Shown one piece after another: positions 25,130 to 37,600 of a stretch of 64,000 nt of DNA. The translations under genes were made by a program, and so were the position numbers. Under the pieces are notes generated by a model. It saw nothing but the letters and a program-made list of their open reading frames with translations, was not told where the DNA came from and made no database searches. Each line of letters begins with the position of its first letter. Position 1 is the stretch's first letter. This DNA is from Bilabrum cf. latius (Eukaryota > Bigyra: Bicosoecida > Bigyra > Bicosoecida): positions 1,178,001 to 1,242,000 of the forward strand of contig OZ237738.1 in NCBI GenBank assembly GCA_965178125.1, written 5' to 3'.

Positions 25130-25783
25130 GCCAATGTGAACCCCTGTGCAGTCGGCCGTTGCAGTGCCTTGCTGGGCAGCTGTTGGGGCGACTGTCGGGT
25201 ACTGCGGCAACGCGGCAAGCTCGATCGAAAGTCCATGCCGATTGGCTGACTCACCCGGGCTTGGTACAGCGGGATACTAGGGGACTACAAGTGATACGAA
25301 GAGCGGGTTTCGAACCTACTAGTCATGCGATAGACCGTCTGACAACAGCAAAGCACTGTGTTCGTGTTCAGAAGCATCAGTTGCAGGTGACTGGGCTTCA
25401 GCAAGCTGGGCATCGCCCGCGTGCCTTGACGGGGCATGCAGAGCCGTTGGTGAATCTGTGAATACCTGATTTGATGCTGCTGTTGACGGCGTGTGGGCCT
25501 TGTAGGTGCTGCCGAGCTTGGCAGAATCGTGCCCGTATCTGCCTCGCATCAGCTCGAGCTATTCTGCATCCGGCAACGTCGGCACCGATCCTCCTACCAA
25601 TAGCGGCTCATAGTCTGTTTTTTTCGAACTCCTCAAAAGAGTTGCCATGATACCGCTGAGAATCACGCCAGTACGGCTTTGTCATTTTCTTGGAAATTGC
25701 CTCTCGTCACAGTGCGATGCATAATATGCATCGCACTGTGGCAATTCTATCGCGAGAGGAGTGCCAAACAAGCGCGACCAAGG
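25130..25783. promoter_or_regulatory. shared upstream region of ankyrin gene and VPS18
   Basis: The two genes diverge from this 650-base stretch. It contains a perfect 15-base inverted repeat at 25708-25740 and a tRNA-like fragment near 25290-25370 on the minus strand that lacks an anticodon arm. No other gene seen. Confidence 0.4.
25708..25740. repeat. perfect 15-bp inverted repeat upstream of VPS18
   Basis: Two 15-base arms (25708-25722 and 25726-25740) are exact reverse complements around a 3-base spacer. It lies 43 bases before the proposed VPS18 ATG at 25784, so it is well placed as a dimeric-factor binding site or a 5'-leader hairpin. Confidence 0.7.
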
Positions 25784-28700
25784 ATGGCTGCCAGGTCCAC
25801 TGTGGTTGCTGGGAGACCTGGCGATATCATATCATTGAGAGCGTTCGACACGCATGGGTTGTTTGGAGTTCGGGCGAAGCTGCAAGCAGTGGCTCGCAGA
25901 GGATCGCTGTGTGTTGCAGCCACTCCAGACTGCGATATCCTGCGGAAGGACATGGACACGGGCTATTAGTCAGAGGTTTATCGCACAATTGCTAGCCGTG
26001 GAGTCAAGCTACGGAGGATGTGGGTGGATCCTAGGGGCCAGTATTGTGTTCTGTCGGCGGTGGATGCGAGCGGTGAGCAACTTAAAAAAAGCGATGCTAG
26101 TTGCTTAATATGTCGGCATATTTGACTGCAATATTTGATGACAGGTTTCATAGAATCGCAGGTACTCCATCGGCGTATTTTCAGTTTCTTTCTGGCAAGA
26201 AGGGGTGCACATTGCTGCCGATCGAGTCGGTCGAAGTGACCGCAACGGCATGGATTCCATCCGGCGGTGCCGCAGACACTGTGTCAATTGCAGTCGGTAC
26301 ATCAAAAGGCGGCGTGTTCTTCTTCTAGTGGAAAGGCGCATCGCTGGTCCGGCAGCAGCGCGCGATGCAGGCGAGCACGAGGGAGGAGGGAGGCGTGCTC
26401 GCCGTGTCTGGCCTGGTGGCCTGCGCATTCCCTCACACAGCCTCGGCGGACGGCGGGGCGCCCTCTGTAGCAGCCATGGAGGCGCACGCGCAGAGGCTCA
26501 GAGATCAGCAGAGGGAGGTGGAGTTGGCTCGGTCTCGGGGGGAGCGGGCTCCCGCAGCGGAGGACCAGGGCATGTTCCTGGCAGTGGTGCTCGTCAACGA
26601 CGCGGGTGTGAGGGTGCAGCTCGTCTCCTCTCCCGGTCTGAGAGAACCCTTCTCGCTCTGGAACGGCGGGTCTTACGCCAGCATATAGTCCAGGCCGGGC
26701 AGGCCGAGACCCAGCGGCGGCATGTCTGCCTTGTTGAAGACCGACGCGCCCACGCACAGGGAGTACAGGCTTGCGGTTCTAACCGAGTTCGGAGTTTGGG
26801 TCCTCTCACTGTACCTTGGGGACTTGACCGCTCGCAGGCCGCTATCGAGCGGTTCCATGTTTCGATACCCCACGCTGCGGGAGGCACGGCTGTCGCCGGG
26901 CAGTGGCGGCGGGTACGGTGGTGGCCGTGGGGGTGCCTCCGACGGCGACTCTGAGTCACTGCAGCCGGTTGACGTCTGCCTCACCAGGCACCACAGCATG
27001 CTCCTGGCGCCTGAAGGCATCGCCGCAGTGTCAGTCCTCTCCAAACCAGACGAGGTGGTGGTACACGAGTCACTGGTCCTGCCAGAGCTCGCCGACTGCC
27101 AGGCGTTCAATGCGCAGGGCACGGGGGCGGGCAGCACTGACACCATCAGCGGCCCGGAGCCTGTGCTGCTCGCGGCCGGCGGGGTCATGCATGAGCTGAC
27201 CATCGTGGACGGAGGCAGGCACGACTGGAAGCTGCTCCTCAACAAAGCGCTTGACGTGGTGCAGAGGCACGCGCAGGAGAGGCAGGAAGAGGCCGCGGAG
27301 GAAGAGCAGCGGGCGAGGCGGGAGCGACAGGAAGAGGCGGCCAATGGAGGGAGCAGAGCTCGCCCAAGGCAGGGCCGGGGGCCTGCGTCCGGCGCTGGCA
27401 GCGATGCAGCAGGCGGGGGTCAGGCGCCTCTGCCCATCCGGTCCATCGGAGGCGGGCCGGGTGCTGGCGGTGATGCTGCCCTCACAGAGGAGGAGCGCGC
27501 AGAGCAGTCCAGGGAACAAGAGCGCATCCGGAGGGAGCGCCAGCGAGCCGACGAGCAGCGCCAGGCATTCGGCCTTGCCCTGTCGGCTGCCTCCAGGGAA
27601 CAAGACCGGAAGCACATCCAGAGGGAACAAGCAGAGGCTCTGCTCCGGAGCGGGGCCGTGCGCGAGGCGGCGCTCGCGTACGCCGAGTCGGACGCGCCGT
27701 TCAACGAGGTCGTCTTGAGGCTGATGCGCTCGGGCGAGCCTGACTTGGAGGAGCAGGAAGAGGCCAAGGCGATCGCGGCCGGAGCAGATGATTTCCTCCT
27801 GTACGACGAGGCGGCGCACAGGCGAGAGCTGGACAAGGGCAACCCGCCGGAGCTGATCCGGAGGGAGGCCGGCGCGAAGATGGAGAGAATCAAGCAGCAG
27901 AGCGCCAAGGTCGCTGCCCAGGCGAGCTCGAGGCAGCGCGCAATGTCGCCGGCCTCGCGCTCGGCCCTTGCCGCATTCCTCGATGCACGGGTGCGAACGC
28001 TCCACCCCGAAGCGCACGCAAGGCAGCGCATGGTGCTCGCCAGCTGGCTGGTGGAGCTCAGGCTCTCAGAGCTGTCAGAGGCCCGCAACGCTGAGGCTAG
28101 CGGGAGCGCGGAGGCCAGCACGAGCGCGGCAGCCCGGCTGCAGGACTCGCTCGTCCAGACGCTTAAGGACCTCCGAGACGACCTCCACGTTGAGACCACC
28201 ACGGCCCTCCTCGCCGCGCACGGCTGCTCCGATGTGCTGCGCGAGTGGTCCACCCTGGTCGGGGACTACGAGCAGATCATCGCACAGTACATCGGCCAGC
28301 GCGACTGGGCGGCGGCGGTGCGAACGTTGGAGCAGGTGGTGGACGACGGGACGGGCTATGCCGCCCACCTCTTCTATCGGTTTTCGCCGATCCTGATCCG
28401 ACACGCTGACGTGGAACTGCAGCGGGCCTGGAAGCGCGCTCGCTTCCTGGATGCGCAGGGGCTCCTGCCTGCCATGCTGGCCTACGTCGACGCGAGGCGA
28501 GCGGAACGGGACGCACTCGCGCTCAAGGCCGAGCACCAGTACCGCGCCGCAGACGCGGCGGCGGTCAGGGCAGCGACCGGTGGAAGGTATGCTGTGCTCG
28601 AGCAGCTGCAGAACGAGGTCATGGCGGAAGATGCTGGACCCGGGGAACAGCGAAGAGGCGGAGCGGCGGCGGCTGCCGCGGCGCTTGGCGATGACGAGGA

Positions 28701-30474
28701 CGAGGGCGCCGATGATTCGCCCGTGCAGGGCGGCACGAGCACCGACATCATCAAGAGCTACCTGAAGAGGTACATCACGCGGTGCGAGTCAGGCCGCATC
28801 AAGAAAGAGCCGGGCCCGGCCCTGTACGGCCTCTATCTCGAGCTGCTGGCGGAGGATCCACCGGAGGACGGCGCACCGCCGTTGACCGGGCCACTGGGCC
28901 AGCTCGTGAGGGAAGAGTGCACGAGGGCACAGGGAGTGGCGAATGCCGCCTGTGGAGGGCAGCTGCTGCGGGCCGTGGACGCGGCCCGCGAGGCCGTGCT
29001 GGAGCGGGACAGCCCCCCCACGCAGGAAGACCTGAGAGACCTGCCAGTGCTGCCTCGCCTGGACCTAATGCAGGCGCTGCGGGTGTGCCTGCGCACGAGC
29101 AGGCACGACGTCCTCGCCGAGCTTTACTTCACGGTGGGTAGCTATGACGAGGCGGTCGAGCACGCGTTGCGAGTGGGCGTGGAGGAAGCCAAGGACTACG
29201 TGAGGAGACTGGCCGAGACGCCCCCGACCGTCGTTCGAGGAAGTGCCGTCGCGTCGCTGTGCGCCACGGCGGTGCACGGGGAGGAGCAGGCATTCTTGAA
29301 CTCGGTGAGTGCTCGGAGGCGGGGCCGCGCGGCCGCCGCCAGCGCCGACGAGAGCCCCGCCGAACTGCGTCTGCGCGTGTACGAGTACCTGCAGTCGGTC
29401 AATGCGCAGGCCGCGCAAGGGCTCGATAAGGATGAGCATCGGTCGCTGCTGAAGAGGCTCTGGCTGCGGATTGCGAGCCGGCTCGTGTGGCAGGACGCCA
29501 AGAGTGGGCCCGGAGACGCCATCGAGCTGATTGGAGAGGCCAGCGCGCAGTACAGGGACTCGAACGGCGACAACGACGCGCCCCCACTGCTGGCCGTGGA
29601 AGACATGCTGTCGCTGCTGCCCCCCGAGACCAAGATCGAGACTTTCCGGGAGCAGATTTCGGACAGCCTCAAGCTGAGCGAGGGCAAGACGGACCAGCTG
29701 CAGCGAGAGATGGACCAGTACACGCAGCAGGTCAGGCGGATCAGGAGAGAGGTGCGGGAGCTCGAGTCAAGGAGTATGCATGTGAGCAGCAGCGCCATGT
29801 GCGTGGTGTGCGGCCGAGCGCTTATGACAGAAACCGGCGAGGGCACCGGTGAAGGTGCGATGGTACCGCAAGGAACCGACGGTGTGGGCCGCGGCGGCGC
29901 GATGGGAGCTGCGGGGAGAAGCGGCGAGGAGACCCAGGGTGGACTACGGGATCTGGGTGAGGGAGGGGGCTTCTACGTGTTTCCGAGTGGGTTTGGGTAC
30001 CACTCGCTGTGCCTAGAATCGGTGCTCGTGCCGGCACTGTCCGATCGTCAGACGACGCATTTGAGGTCGAGGCAGAGGGAGCTGGCCGAGGCGAAGCAGA
30101 ACCTTGCGATTGCCAGGCAGGAGAGGCAGCAGAACGTGGAGCAGGGCGGGGCGAGGTACGGCAAGCGCCGGAACCGTTACGAGCTGGCGGTCAGGGCAGC
30201 GCAGCAGGAGATGCAGAGGGCGGACGAGAGGGTGCACCGGCTGCTGGCGGCGGAGGACCCCTTGTGCGGGTCTCGGCTCATCGACATGATCGGCGAACCG
30301 CTCCCACCGCCCCTGACCGACGGATTCAAGGTGCCGCCGGGTGCCTCTCAGCTCGCCGGCACTCAGCTCAAGGGGCCCGCTGGGGCGATGCTCGCTCCGG
30401 GAGATCCGACAGGGGAATCTGTGCAGCAGTGGGACGGCATGTTGTGGGGGGGAAACCGGGACGGAGGTCGATGA
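25784..30474 (+). CDS. VPS18: VPS18, HOPS/CORVET tethering subunit
   Basis: Two exons, 25784-26072 and 26162-30474, 1,533 residues. The 89-bp intron has donor GTGAGC and is phase 1; splicing joins D-A-S-G to T-P-S-A and restores the N-terminal beta-propeller alignment. TAG codons occur at 25967, 26326 and 26686; stop is TGA at 30472. The central part matches VPS18/Pep3 closely: G-D-Y-E-Q-I-I-A-Q-Y, F-Y-R-F-S-P-I-L-I-R-H, L-W-L-R-I-A-S, and the C-terminal coiled coil with Q-R-E-M-D. VPS18 is a core subunit of the HOPS and CORVET complexes for endosome-vacuole tethering. A Glu/Arg-rich insertion lies around residues 490-600. The RING is degenerate: the first C-V-V-C pair is present but several later zinc ligands are absent. 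Confidence 0.9.
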
Positions 30475-30625
30475 GGTGGTTGGTGCGAGCTTGCCACAGA
30501 TTTGCACGTTTATTTTAGATAACATACGCCCCATCGGATCTTACGTGCATCCATGTATTCCAACGTTTCTTCTTCTCGACTTCGCAGTGCGCACTGAGCA
30601 CACCGTCAGGCCGACTACGGTCAAA

Positions 30626-32918
30626 TTATGTCTCTGCCGTGGCTGGATCCTCCTGAGAGGTGTGCGCCAGGGTCTTCATCTCCTCCGACAGATCCATGCT
30701 CTTGGGCCTCAGCTGCCTCGTGCTCTTGGTTCGCCGAGCGCCCGAGGTCCGCCTTCTTCGCGGCGGCGGGGACGTCGGGGCGTGCGCCCTGGCAAGGCTC
30801 AGCTTCCTAGAGCTTGGAGCAGCGCCAATCCCGCTAGACAGCGGGTGCTCCTCCTCGCCCTCGGCCACTCGCAGCCCGAATGCAACCGGGCTGGCCTCCA
30901 TGGCCGCTCGAATCGCCACCTTGAGCTCCCCGTCGGCGTGCTCCGCAATCGCCTTCGTTGGCTTGGTCGCTGACTAGAAGCCAGGCAGGCCGTCCTCGCG
31001 CCTGGGCTCGCACCTTAGCTTGATGTTGCATCCCTTGTCAGCGTCAGTCAGCCTGTACACGCATGGGTGCTCGTCTCCGGGCCCGCCCTCCGCTGCATCC
31101 AGCCCGGGCGCGCCATCGTTGGACACCCACGCTGCGGGCCGCAGCATCCGGCCTTCCCCGTCGTCGCCCGGGTCTGGCAGCACCCCCGCCGTCTAGAGGC
31201 AGATGGGCCCTTTGCACACGACGTCCTCGCCGGACGGCGTGATCCTGTGCCAGGTCACGGTCGTGGCCCCCTCGAATCCACCGAAAAACCAACGCCGTGC
31301 CACGAGGAGCGCGCCCACCATGTGCGGTCCTTCCAGCCACACTTCCCTCACCTTGGGAGTGGCAGGTTCCACGGGCCCCACAGCGTTGGAGAACAAGCCC
31401 TCGGGCTGGGAGCCCTTCGGCGCTGCTTCACTCCCTTTGGATCCGCGGGGCACCAGCTCGCACCGGAGCATGCGCCCCACGTCTCCAAGGAACAACGGGT
31501 AGCTGCCTCTGGAGGGCCGTCCCCGAGGAAATGGCGCGGCGAGAAGCTCGAATGCAGGGGCGGGCTCGTGTGGGGCAGCAGCCGGTGGCAGGTGCGTCAG
31601 TGGCCTTGCTTCCGCTGGCTCCCACTCGAGTGCCTCTACCACGTCATGTGACATGACTAGGGGGGGCGGGTGGTGCGCCTATGCCTGCGCTGCTGCCGCC
31701 GCTGCGCCTGCACCAGGCCCACCAGTGCCCGCTCCCGAAGCAGCAGCCGCAACAGCCCCTCCTCGATTACCCTCCAGCTCCGGCATGGAGCCTTCCCTGC
31801 CGAGCACGAAGCCGGGGACTGGCGAGCTGCGCCACCACCTGATGCTGTAGTCTCTCGAGGTCGCACCCGAGGCAGTGCCCCGCAGCACGGCCTCCAGCAC
31901 TTCGCCCTGCCTGTACCTGCCAGGCGTATCGCATACTCTAAGTCGCCTGTCGCAGTACCTGTGGTGCAGGTGGGACCGCAGCGCGACCCTGATACCAGGT
32001 CTGGACTCATCGACGGCTTGGACTTGACGCGGGCACGTGATGACCCTGAACTTGTCGGGATGTTCCGCTCCGCGAACGACGCAGCCTAAGCACTTACCAA
32101 TTTCGGCCTTTGTGGGCGTGTACGTCTGCTTGGTGGCCAGCGCTATCATGCTCGCCTTGGGGTCGTGCACTGGGTCGGCCGCTGGCGGACTGCCCGAAGC
32201 GAACGAGAACCAAGCCGGGCGCAACCGATCCAAGAGCACACCTTCAGCTCGCACGCGTAACTCTGTGCCATTTTCTGGCCAGCCATCTATGCTCAGATGC
32301 TTAGGCAGCTCTGGGGGTGGCGCGCTTGAAGCCCGACTCGCTAGCTACGACTTTGCTCCTGCCCCACCTCTCGCAGCAGAACTGGAAGGACCACCGGATC
32401 CCCCTCGGGTCTAGTCTGATTTTGCTGCAACTTCTATACTCCGCAGCCAGCCTGCTAAATCCTCCCTGGAGTCTGCATAAAACAATAATGTCCTTGGCTC
32501 GTTCGTTGTGAGAACCGCCCCATTTGGGTGACCCAGTTCTGCCTCTGAAGCAACACCAACCTTGGCTCCTTTTATATTTAACTGCGATAGGTACCAGCTT
32601 GAAATCACGCATCGCATAGATCCAAAGTCACGCTGCAGACTGCCTTCGGCCGAACCGCTCTACCGAAAAACAGGTCACGGGACCCATCTTACCATCCCAC
32701 GCCGGGGTCCCCCTTTCCACATGAAATAATCAAGCTCATGTCCAACAAGCGTAAACCACCTCCGCCTCCACGTCTGCGAAAGAAGCGGTGCAAGGGTTGG
32801 AAGCAAAGCTAAGATACAACTCGCTGGTACCGCAAAGACTAGTTAGTAGCAACTAGCATGTGCTGCTCACGGTGCATATACGACCCTATTTAGTAAGCCA
32901 GCCTTCATGCATCGCCAT
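30626..32918 (-). CDS. PH-domain protein with AIR9-type repeats
   Basis: Three exons on the minus strand: 32918-32871, 32773-32693 and 32632-30626, 711 residues, stop TAA at 30626. Introns: 32774-32870 (donor GTGAGC) and 32633-32692 (donor GTAAGA). For the second, an acceptor 27 bases earlier on the minus strand is also in frame. The PH domain starts E-G-W-L-T-K-(UAG)-G-R, where the family has Gln, then W-R-R-R-W-F-T-L-V and ends at L-A-G-W-L-R-S-I. At least three AIR9 (A9) repeats follow, each with a signature such as Y-T-P-T-K-A-E-I-G, Y-P-L-F-L-G-D-V-G and Y-R-L-T-D-A-D-K-G. More TAG codons lie at 32411, 31679, 31193 and 30974. The C-terminus is basic. AIR9 repeats occur in microtubule-associated proteins, so a membrane-to-cytoskeleton role is plausible but inferred. 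Confidence 0.8.
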
Positions 32919-33157
32919 TTAGTTCTCGACAAGCTCGCTGCAGTGCTGCTGAAACAGCTGCTGCAGCCTGGGCCGCCGGCGGTTGCACCCGCAGGCGCCG
33001 TCGCTGGTCGTAGCCCCATTTACGGCGTGCTAACCCGTATTTGGCAGACTAGGGCGCCAAATTCAGGCAATTAAGCATTGAATTTATTGTATTGACTGTC
33101 TCCTGTAGTTTGATCTTACTGCAGTAGCTTGTCTCTGGCCGTCAAAGTACTCGAAAT

Positions 33158-33799
33158 ATGGCTGCAGACAAGGGGGAATAGCAGATGCAAAACCTGGCAT
33201 TCACACAGGCGGGCGGTGCTCTCGATGAGAAACGTAAGCTTGATGAATCAAGGGAAGCGATGGCAGGCTAGGCGCGCCCTCCTCCTGTCAAGGCGGGGAA
33301 GACCAAATCGCCAATGGTACAGCTTGCTATGGCAGAGGACCGCTCTAGAGCTCTACGAGTAGGATTTTTGGAGAAGCTTAATGGTAAAAACATGTGGCAA
33401 AGGCGTTGGTTTGAGATCGTTGGCCACTACTTTGTGTATTACAAGCGCCACGACTCGACAGATCTCCTTGCGGCCATGGATCTCTGGAAGGCCTAGCCTC
33501 CCCGCCATGCTCCAACAGAGAGCGTCTTCTATATCGAGTACGACAGGGACCGCGCATTTAGAGCAAAGAGTGCGGCTGATGCTGCCAAGTGGATCCGTCT
33601 GATGCTGCAGGTGCAGCGTTCCAACCCCAACTACGCCGACTCGCCGGCCGCGAAGGGCGAGCAGGCAGGGGGCGGCGGCTCTGCTGCCGCTGCTGCAGGA
33701 GGCGGCGAGCCCGGAGGGAAAGGCGGACAGGCCAAGGATCCCGAGTACGCACCACCTCCCATGAAGGATGACGGCGACTGCTGCTGCGTCGTTTCATGA
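33158..33799 (+). CDS. small PH-domain protein with CaaX C-terminus
   Basis: 213 residues from ATG 33158 to TGA 33797, with TAG at 33179, 33269 and 33494. The PH domain spans about residues 68-150: F-L-E-K-L-N-G, then W-Q-R-R-W-F-E-I-V-G-H-Y and the final helix A-A-K-W-I-R-L-M-L. The third TAG falls inside the domain. A Gly/Ala linker leads to a C-terminus C-C-C-V-V-S, in which C-V-V-S fits a CaaX prenylation box (Ser at the last position favours farnesyl) with two extra Cys that could be palmitoylated. The protein is therefore probably membrane-anchored. An acceptor-like CAG just upstream leaves open an earlier exon. Confidence 0.75.
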
Positions 33800-34608
33800 G
33801 CAGGTGACAAGCGAGCCAACTGAACAGAACACCTGGCTCCTGCCGGCCAACAGGGCATACCCCCCGTTGCTTGGAGTGCGGACCCTTCGTGCAAAGCGCG
33901 TGCGGCTCTATCCATTCCATGGAGAGCCTTAGCTTGGCTGGATACCCCAGAGAGTTGCGATGTCAGCGCTCCAAGCTGGCTGCGTGAGCCTGACGCAGCA
34001 GTGCACTGCAGGCCTCAAGCAATCCGCCGCCGCCTTTCGTCCTCTAGCTTCTTGTCTTTTCGAAGGCCCCGGTACTTGTGGGGGCGGTAGTCGCTCGCTA
34101 TTCCGGCGGGCAGCGGACGGCCCGTTCACTGAGGGCCAGCGCATGGGACGCAATGAGCTGTTGCGGAGAGGGGAGGACCCAGGCGAGGGGGGCATGCGCT
34201 GCGCTGCACCTGCTTCAACCTCAGGGATGATATAAGTCTCGTCACTAGAGAAGCACTCTGTTGCCATGCCGATCATAGGTCAGAGGCTCCGCCAGGCGAC
34301 GGCGGCGTCAATCGACGGCTGGGCGAAAGTCGGCCACTGCCACGCGAGCATCCATGCAATCATGAGGATGGGCTCTCGATGGAGCCGATGGCACCAGTCA
34401 TGGATGACAAGTGCGACGCAAGTTTAGTTTAGTCGGTTGAGAACCGATGATGGTGCGTCTTGAAATCACGCAGAACAATTTTCACGCTGTTATCCAATCT
34501 TGCTCCTATCCGGTGATACACACCTGTCACTCCGTTGCTCACACAGACCCCCGAGACTCTGTAACGCGTCAGCGTCCCAGATACGACGATCATGTCGCTG
34601 CCCATCCA
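33800..34608. other. intergenic region with short ORFs of uncertain status
   Basis: Three overlapping short frames exist: plus 33960-34235 (91 residues, TAA), plus 34266-34463 (65 codons with one TAG), and minus 34276-33929 (115 residues, TAA). None has a recognisable domain and two overlap on opposite strands, so at most one is real. I make no gene call. Confidence 0.3.
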
Positions 34609-37600
34609 TCATTGCGGCGGTGCCCTCGCCGCCTTCAGCACTGGCTCCCCAAGGAAATGGTCGTGCTCCACGGGCACGGTCGTGAACTTGGCGATGAAGG
34701 CGGGCAGGTCCTTGAAGGTCATCTCGGGGTTCACCCTAGTGGCGCTCACCGTGACCAGCTCCTGCTGCGAGTCACCAACCGATGCTGAACCGCCCCCCGT
34801 CGCCTTGTAGATCAGGCGGTGCGCGGGCTGCGTGTCGGGGCCTCCGCAAACGGTCGTGCAGTAGCACTGCTTCTTGCCCGACCACCGCAGAACGAAGGTT
34901 CCCTTGGGCGTGCCTCGAAGCGCCGCCTCGGAGCTGAACCGGTCCATGCTGGTGCCGTGGAAGAGCCGCTCCAGCCCGATCTCCCTGAACTCGACCGTCT
35001 TCTGGGCCCAGCGGAGCGAGGCGTAGCTCTGCTCGGATCTGGTGACCGCCTCCCTGCAGTCCTCCTGCGAGCTCTCTGGAGACCAGACCGCCTTGATGGG
35101 GTGTCGCTCCGCCGTCTCCAGGTGCACCACCACGTGCTGCAGCACGTACGGAGGCAGATCGTGAAACGCGCTCTCGCAGTAGGCCACGGGCCCGGCGTCC
35201 CTTCGCAGCACCTGACAGCCGTCCAAGCTTGGAGAATGCTTGACGTCGTTGTAGCGGACGTAGCACCAGGCAGCGAGCATGTTGTGGCCGGCCGCCTGGC
35301 TAATGCGAAGGGCTGCGAGCCGGCTTATCCGAGAGCTGCGCCGCCCCAGTGCTCCGATCTATGGGGGCGGTCCCAGGTCGTCCGATGCACCCCCTGCGGC
35401 GGCCACGCTGGCCAGGCTCGACACGAGACCCTCCCCCACGAGGGAGCCCGAGACCTCGCGAGTCGATGGAAGCCCGCCCGTCTTGTGCGTGATGTCCCTG
35501 CCGCACAGCAGATCAAAGACAGGCCCACGGATCGGGAGGGCTCGCTGGGCGTTGATGCTGGCCAACTGCTTGTCGACGACGGGCAGCACCTTCCTCCATC
35601 GCTGCCGCGCTCGCGGCTCACCCAGCCGTCCCTCGGCGAGGCAGAGCACCTCTACGAGTTCATCCCTGGACAGCTGCGCCTGCGCCGCGGCGAGCACCTC
35701 CAGGACAGGCTTAATCTAGAGGTACTCTGCAGTGGGCTTAGGGTCGCCCCCCGTCCCAGTCCCGGCGAGGTACTTCTCGGCGAGCAGGCTCTCTAGCGCG
35801 GCGGTTTCTCCATCGGGGAGCGCCGCTGCCTCAGTCTCGGGGTGAATGGGGGCTTTGCGCCCGGAGAGGATCCGCAGCATGCGAGTGGCGTACTGGAAAT
35901 TCCCGCCGCCTTTCGTCTGCACGATCGTTTCCGCAAGCTTGCGGAGCTCCGCGGCGCTCGGCATCGCGCCGTGCTTAGCAAGGAACCCACTGATTCTGGC
36001 TTCGTCGCACGAGCGCTGGTGCTCTGCTAGCCTGCTTTCGACGTGCGCGGTGAGGTCCTCGATGCCCGCCCGGTTGGCCGGCGAAGCACCAGTCAGGTGC
36101 ACCACGCGGCAGCCCGGGATGCCCTCCACTCCGGCGCTGGGCGGCTGGCGCATCACCATCACGAAAGTGAACATGTCTGGGATGCTCTGCAGCCGCCGGA
36201 GCAGAACGGTGAGCAGGCTCTCTCTCGCAGTGTCCGACACGATGGACTCTGGCCTGGATACAATGATGGCGCGGGAACCGGCGGTGCCGTCGTCAAACGC
36301 CGCGCCGTGCTTTGCCGCGCTCCTTGCTCTCTCAAAGGCGGCGGCCGCGGCCGTGAGCGGGTTGATCAGGAAGTGCACGAGTAGCTCCTCCTCGGAGCCA
36401 GTCTGTGCGAGCTGCTGGAGCGTCAGCCCGTGGCGGGCAGGCTTGGAGAGCACGGCGTCGCGGAAAGGCATCAGGTCCTGCATGTTGCCCGGCTGCTGAA
36501 TGATGAGCGACTGGGAGAGCTGAAAGGCGATCGTGAGGATGGCCCTTCGCATGCTCATGCAATGCTCCCCGCCAGTGTCACCGAAATAGCACGCCGCCGT
36601 GTCTGGCTGGGTCTGCGCGCACCAAGCCACGTACTCGGACAGACCCTGGCCGGATTGGCCCGACACGAGCACCACCTTGCTGCTGCCCGAAGCGTCCGAA
36701 CCAGCCGGTGGAAACGGGGCGGCCTGGCTCGCTGCGGATGCGGCTCCTGTTCCTGCCGCCGATGCTGCCGATTCCGGCCGGATGGCTGCATGAAGCCGAG
36801 CCCGCGGGACCTTCGCCAGCTCGCTTCCCATCTGCTTGCCGAAATCGATCGGGTTTGTGAGCTCCTCCAGCCGCTTGGCCTTCATGGCCACCTCGCCCCT
36901 GTCGTCAAGCCCGAGGCAGATAGCCTTCTCGAGGTCTTGCACCACAGTCTTGGCCCGGCTCTCGACGATGGCAGGCCGCAGCCCCGCCGCCACAGCCTTG
37001 GACTCCTCCTCCACCATGGTCCCTGTGCCGTAGATGTACTGCAGCTGCATGATCTGGAGGGGCGCCTGGCTGTTGGACACCTTGACGGGGAGGATGGCGC
37101 AGCCCTCCGTCTGCGCCTGCGTGATCAGAGGCCGGCACTGCCCCGGCTTGGGCGGGGACGAGGCCTCCTCGCACGCGTTCTTCGTCATGAGCATGACGGC
37201 CCTCCCAACCACGCGCCGGACCTCCACGCTCGTCTCCTTTTGCATGGCGGCGGGGGTGTCCAGGGCACTGGCGGACGATGCGTCGATGCCCGTGTCTGCT
37301 CCTGTCCCTTCTCCCGCGCCCGAGGACGCGTCGGCGACATCCCCGTCGTCTGCTGGTTGGTATATGTCGGCTGCGCGTGGCATCGGGGGCGCAGCGGACC
37401 GGGGTGCGGGCACAGCGGTAGATCGCTTGATCGGCTCCGGCTCGTTGCCAACGGTCCACTTCATCGCGTGCTCTATGTATGCGGACCGTTTCTCGACGTC
37501 TTCGTGGAAGAGCAGATCGGGGCGGTATTCCACCACCACCCTCGGGCCCCCTTTCCTCACGGCAGACGGTAGGTACTCCCTGATGTACTCTGCCAGCCTG

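Noticed and set aside
25290-25385. Candidate tRNA gene on the minus strand
   Set aside because: A-box and B-box-like sequences and a partly pairing acceptor are present, but there is no anticodon arm of normal length; I call it a tRNA-like fragment at most.
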